A stretch of 64,000 nucleotides of DNA from BOG-933 sp037147415. Its GTDB lineage: Bacteria > Pseudomonadota > Alphaproteobacteria > Azospirillales > Azospirillaceae. The stretch is taken from positions 1 through 64,000 of the forward strand of contig JBAWVF010000004.1 of NCBI GenBank assembly GCA_037147415.1. The letters run 5' to 3'. A model generated the notes under the pieces. The model was not told the origin of the DNA. It worked only from the letters and a program-made list of their open reading frames with translations, and made no database searches. How positions within the stretch are numbered: position 1 is the stretch's first letter; every line of letters starts with the position of its first letter. The translations under genes and the position numbers were made by a program. Of this stretch, positions 61,279-64,000 are shown piece by piece.

Positions 61279-61303
61279 AGCTGAAATAGCTGAAATAGCT
61301 GAG
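61279..61303 (+). repeat. 9-base tandem repeat just upstream of mutM
   Basis: AGCTGAAAT occurs at 61279-61287 and 61288-61296 with a third partial copy (AGCTGAG) to 61303, ending 13 bases before the mutM start codon. Confidence 0.8.
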
Positions 61304-61316
61304 TGGATAGTTTCGC

Positions 61317-62159
61317 ATGCCCGAACTTCCCGAAGTTGAAACCGTGTGTCGCGGGCTGGCGCCGAGATTGGTCGGGCGGCGGCTGGCGCGGGTCGAGTTG
61401 CGCCGCCAAGGCTTGCGGGTGCCGTTCACTCCCGGGATGGCGGAGCGCCTGAGCGGGCGCTCGGTGACCGCACTGTGGCGGCGGGCCAAATATATAGTGA
61501 TGTGTATGGAGGATGGCGCGGCGGCGATCATTCACCTCGGCATGTCGGGCCGGATGGTGATTACGGAGTCTCCCGCGGGCGCGCCCGGCCGGCACGATCA
61601 CGTGATCCTGACCACCGATGATGGTGCGATCGTGACCTTTAACGATGCGCGGCGATTCGGCGTGATGGTGCTGTGCGAAGAGCGAGACCTGACAACGCAC
61701 CCGCTGTTGGCCGGGCTCGGACCGGAGCCGCTGTCCGACGATTTCACCCCGGCGCTGCTCTCGGCCCGGTTGGCGCGCAAGATCACCCCGATCAAGGCGG
61801 CGCTGCTTGATCAAACGGTGGTGGCCGGTCTCGGCAATATCTATGTGGTCGAGGCCTTGTTTCAGGCCGGAATCTCGCCGTTACGCAGTGCGGCTTCGGT
61901 AGCGGGCGCGGGCGCCGAGCTGTTGGTGCCGGCGATTCGCCGGGTGTTGCAGGCGGCGATTGCCGCCGGTGGCTCATCGCTGCGCGATTATGTCCAGGCA
62001 TCGGGCGAACTCGGCTATTTTCAGCACAGCTTTGCCGTCTATGGCCGCGAGGGCCTGGCTTGTCCCGGCTGCTCTTGCGATCCGGCGGTGACCGGCGGCA
62101 TCGAGCGGCTGGTGCAGTCGAATCGCTCAAGCTGGTGGTGTCCGCGCAAGCAAGGGTAA
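61317..62159 (+). CDS. mutM: Formamidopyrimidine-DNA glycosylase (Fpg/MutM)
   Basis: A protein of 280 residues that excises 8-oxoguanine and formamidopyrimidines. Catalytic PELPEVET stands at the N-terminus, the lysine region in RAKYIVM, H2TH segment in LLDQTVVAGLGNIYVVEALF, and GSSLRDYVQASGELGYFQ precedes the zinc finger. The finger reads ACPGCSC and then WWCPRKQG: the fourth metal cysteine, expected in CPxCQ, is lysine, while an extra cysteine lies next to the first pair. No good ribosome-binding site is seen, and a 9-base tandem repeat lies just upstream. The divergent mutM/ubiE arrangement common in alphaproteobacteria is interrupted by the hemerythrin gene. Confidence 0.95.
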   Translation: MPELPEVETVCRGLAPRLVGRRLARVELRRQGLRVPFTPGMAERLSGRSVTALWRRAKYIVMCMEDGAAAIIHLGMSGRMVITESPAGAPGRHDHVILTTDDGAIVTFNDARRFGVMVLCEERDLTTHPLLAGLGPEPLSDDFTPALLSARLARKITPIKAALLDQTVVAGLGNIYVVEALFQAGISPLRSAASVAGAGAELLVPAIRRVLQAAIAAGGSSLRDYVQASGELGYFQHSFAVYGREGLACPGCSCDPAVTGGIERLVQSNRSSWWCPRKQG

Positions 62160-62277
62160 CCCCTGCCTGACGGGCGATTTTGCCGGGGAAGCCATGACTC
62201 GCTTTTCGCGGCCATTTCGGGCATGTAAGGTGCTCGACTTGTAAGTTGCATAAGCGGGCTGGAGCGGCGAAATCCCA

Positions 62278-64000
62278 ATGAACAGCGGGCACAAGGTGCG
62301 AGAGCGCGAATTGGAGCCGAAGGCTCTGGATGTTGATTCCTTGCGGCGGTCGTTTCACGAGCGGCTGATTTACGCGGTCGGCAAGGACAAGGCCAATGCC
62401 ACCCGGCGCGACTGGTTCAACGCGGTGGTGCTGTCGGTGCGCGACCGCATGGTCGAACGCTGGATGGAGACCGTCCGCGCCCAGTATCAGCAGGACGTCA
62501 AGCGCGTCTATTATCTGTCGCTGGAATTCTTGATCGGGCGCTTGCTGACCAGCGGCATGGCCAATCTGGGGATTCTGGAGGAGTGCCGGCAGGCGCTCGG
62601 ACAGATCGGGCTCGATCTCGACGAGGTGCTGGCCTCGGAGCCGGATGCGGCGCTCGGCAATGGCGGTCTCGGCCGGCTGGCGGCGTGCTTCCTCGACAGT
62701 ATGGCAACGATCGGTTTGCCGGGCATGGGATACGGCATTCGTTACGAGTTCGGCCTGTTCGAACAACATTTCGAGCGTGGTTGGCAAGTTGAGTATCCCG
62801 AGCAATGGTTGCAGTTTGGCAACCCCTGGGAGTTTCCGCGCGCCGAAGTGCTCTATCCGGTTCAGTTCTACGGCCGGGTTGAGACCGTCCGCGACGGGCC
62901 GCGCGGCACTGCGCACCGTTGGGTTGACGCCGAGCGCGTGTTGGCCGAGGCGTTCGATACGCCGGTGGTCGGCTACGGCGGGCGCACGATCAATACACTC
63001 CGTCTGTGGCAGGCGCGGGCGACCAGTGCGCTGAATCTCGGGCTGTTCGCGGTGGGCGACTATTTGCGCGCAGTCGAGCACAAGGTGTTATCGGAAAACC
63101 TGTCGCGTGTGTTGTATCCGAATGATACCACCGAGACCGGGCGAGAGCTGCGGCTGAAACAGGAATATTTCTTTACCAGTGCGTCCTTACAGGACATTTT
63201 ACGGCGTTTTCTGAAACAGCATAACGACTTTACCCTCCTGTCGGACCGGGCCGCGATTCAGCTTAACGACACGCACCCGGCGATCGGGATTGCCGAATTG
63301 ATGCGGTTGCTGGTCGATCATCATGCGGTTCCTTGGGAAAAGGCGTGGGAGATCACGACCAAGACCTTCTCCTACACCAACCACACCTTGTTGCCCGAGG
63401 CGCTGGAAGCGTGGCCGGTCCGCATGATGGAACGGGTTCTGCCCCGTCATATGCAGATTATTTACGATATCAACAGCCAGTTCCTGCATAATTCACGAGC
63501 CCGCTTAAACGGCGACATTGGTCGGTTGCAGCGTCTGTCGCTGATTGACGAGCGCGGCGAGCGGCGGGTGCGGATGGGCAATCTTGCCTTCATCGGCAGT
63601 CACAAGGTCAACGGCGTGTCGGCTCTCCATACCGACATGATGAAACGGACCGTGTTCGCCGATCTTCATGCCGAGTTTCCGGAGCGCATCAACAACAAGA
63701 CCAACGGCATTACGCCGCGGCGCTGGCTGCTGGAGGCGAATCCGTCGCTGGCGCGGTTGGTGACTTCACGCATCGGACCCGGTTGGATCAGTCACCTGGA
63801 TGATCTGGCGGCGTTGAAAGATTTGGCCGGCGACGAGGATTTCCAGGATTCGTTCCGACAGTCCAAGCGCGCCAACAAGGTCAGGCTGGCTGCTTATATC
63901 GCGCGACAGGTCGGCATCGAGGTTTCGACTGACAGCCTGTTCGATGCACAGGTCAAGCGTATTCATGAATACAAGCGCCAACTGATGAACTTGTTACAGA
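62278..64000 (+). CDS. glgP: Glycogen/alpha-glucan phosphorylase, 5' part (runs off the right edge)
   Basis: The frame is open from ATG 62278 to the window end (574 codons). It encodes the N-terminal two-thirds of a glycogen phosphorylase of about 820-830 residues. Landmarks are KRVYYLSLEFLIGRLL, ALGNGGLGRLAACFLDSMAT, GYGIRYEFGLFEQ, IQLNDTHPAIGIAELMR, TNHTLLPEALEAWP, MGNLAFIGSHKVNGVSALHT, NKTNGITPRRWLLEANP and the VKRIHEYKRQLMN motif at the edge. The pyridoxal-phosphate lysine lies beyond the window. The enzyme releases glucose-1-phosphate from glycogen. GGAG lies 13 bases before the ATG, which is long. No other glg gene is in view. Confidence 0.97.
   Translation, partial: MNSGHKVRERELEPKALDVDSLRRSFHERLIYAVGKDKANATRRDWFNAVVLSVRDRMVERWMETVRAQYQQDVKRVYYLSLEFLIGRLLTSGMANLGILEECRQALGQIGLDLDEVLASEPDAALGNGGLGRLAACFLDSMATIGLPGMGYGIRYEFGLFEQHFERGWQVEYPEQWLQFGNPWEFPRAEVLYPVQFYGRVETVRDGPRGTAHRWVDAERVLAEAFDTPVVGYGGRTINTLRLWQARATSALNLGLFAVGDYLRAVEHKVLSENLSRVLYPNDTTETGRELRLKQEYFFTSASLQDILRRFLKQHNDFTLLSDRAAIQLNDTHPAIGIAELMRLLVDHHAVPWEKAWEITTKTFSYTNHTLLPEALEAWPVRMMERVLPRHMQIIYDINSQFLHNSRARLNGDIGRLQRLSLIDERGERRVRMGNLAFIGSHKVNGVSALHTDMMKRTVFADLHAEFPERINNKTNGITPRRWLLEANPSLARLVTSRIGPGWISHLDDLAALKDLAGDEDFQDSFRQSKRANKVRLAAYIARQVGIEVSTDSLFDAQVKRIHEYKRQLMNLLQ

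Noticed and set aside
61792..63081. A 429-codon minus-strand frame opposite mutM and glgP
   Set aside because: It lies antisense to two clearly conserved genes, and its product is histidine-, glutamine- and arginine-rich, as expected of a shadow of GC-rich coding DNA.

Overview
The window looks like chromosome of an alphaproteobacterium, most likely of the Rhodospirillales (Magnetospirillum-like) type. The grounds are a ChvI/ChvG two-component pair, an Hsp20 gene coupled to a DUF1150 gene, a HemB with the aspartate-rich (Mg-type) metal site, a mutM/ubiE/ubiB neighbourhood, a pepA/holC neighbourhood, and many large hybrid histidine kinases together with a chemoreceptor. Base composition is uneven: the liv operons are very GC-rich, while the first hybrid kinase, the 10-13.5 kb block and the hemerythrin gene are clearly AT-richer. 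No rRNA, tRNA, CRISPR array or intact insertion sequence was recognised.

Layout. 0-3 kb: broken tail of a NitT/TauT-like binding protein and a hybrid kinase. 3-10 kb: lepA, lolCD, hsp20-DUF1150, leuD-leuB. 10-16.7 kb: an unknown gene with a SixA-like phosphatase, a chemoreceptor, a CYTH-CHAD protein and a PuuA-type glutamine synthetase homologue. 16.7-22.8 kb: two translationally coupled hybrid kinases on the minus strand, both ending in Hpt domains. 23-34 kb: two complete, tandem branched-chain-amino-acid-type ABC transporter sets (binding protein, two permeases, two ATPases each). The first set is interrupted between livH and livM by a 2.1 kb accessory insert carrying an Abi-like HEPN protein and a 62 bp duplication of the livH 3' end.

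34-40 kb: response-regulator/kinase hybrid, holC, a decayed VapBC-like pair plus an orphan HigA-like antitoxin beside a cluster of palindromes, pepA, a secreted transglutaminase-like protein and a pentapeptide-repeat protein. 40-44.5 kb: a cell-wall module with an L,D-transpeptidase and two tandem Tat-exported DUF882 (M15-like) proteins. 44.5-55.3 kb: ADP-ribosylglycohydrolase, a hybrid kinase, hemB, a TIR-domain protein, an aminotransferase, an XdhC-like domain protein, a cold-shock protein and a Uma2 nuclease. 55.4-64 kb: ChvI/ChvG, ubiB-ubiE, a hemerythrin-STAS fusion, mutM and the 5' part of glycogen phosphorylase, which runs off the right edge.

How it fits together. Housekeeping genes in familiar alphaproteobacterial orders are separated at three places by accessory inserts: livH/livM, pepA/holC and mutM/ubiE. 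Signalling is the other theme: five hybrid or REC-bearing kinases, three with Hpt domains, plus a SixA-like phosphohistidine phosphatase that could act on such Hpt domains (inference). The most unusual items are the HEPN protein with a CBS-like C-terminus flanked by hairpins, the repeat family shared by three loci, the truncated VapBC remnant, the hemerythrin-STAS fusion and a MutM zinc finger lacking its last cysteine.
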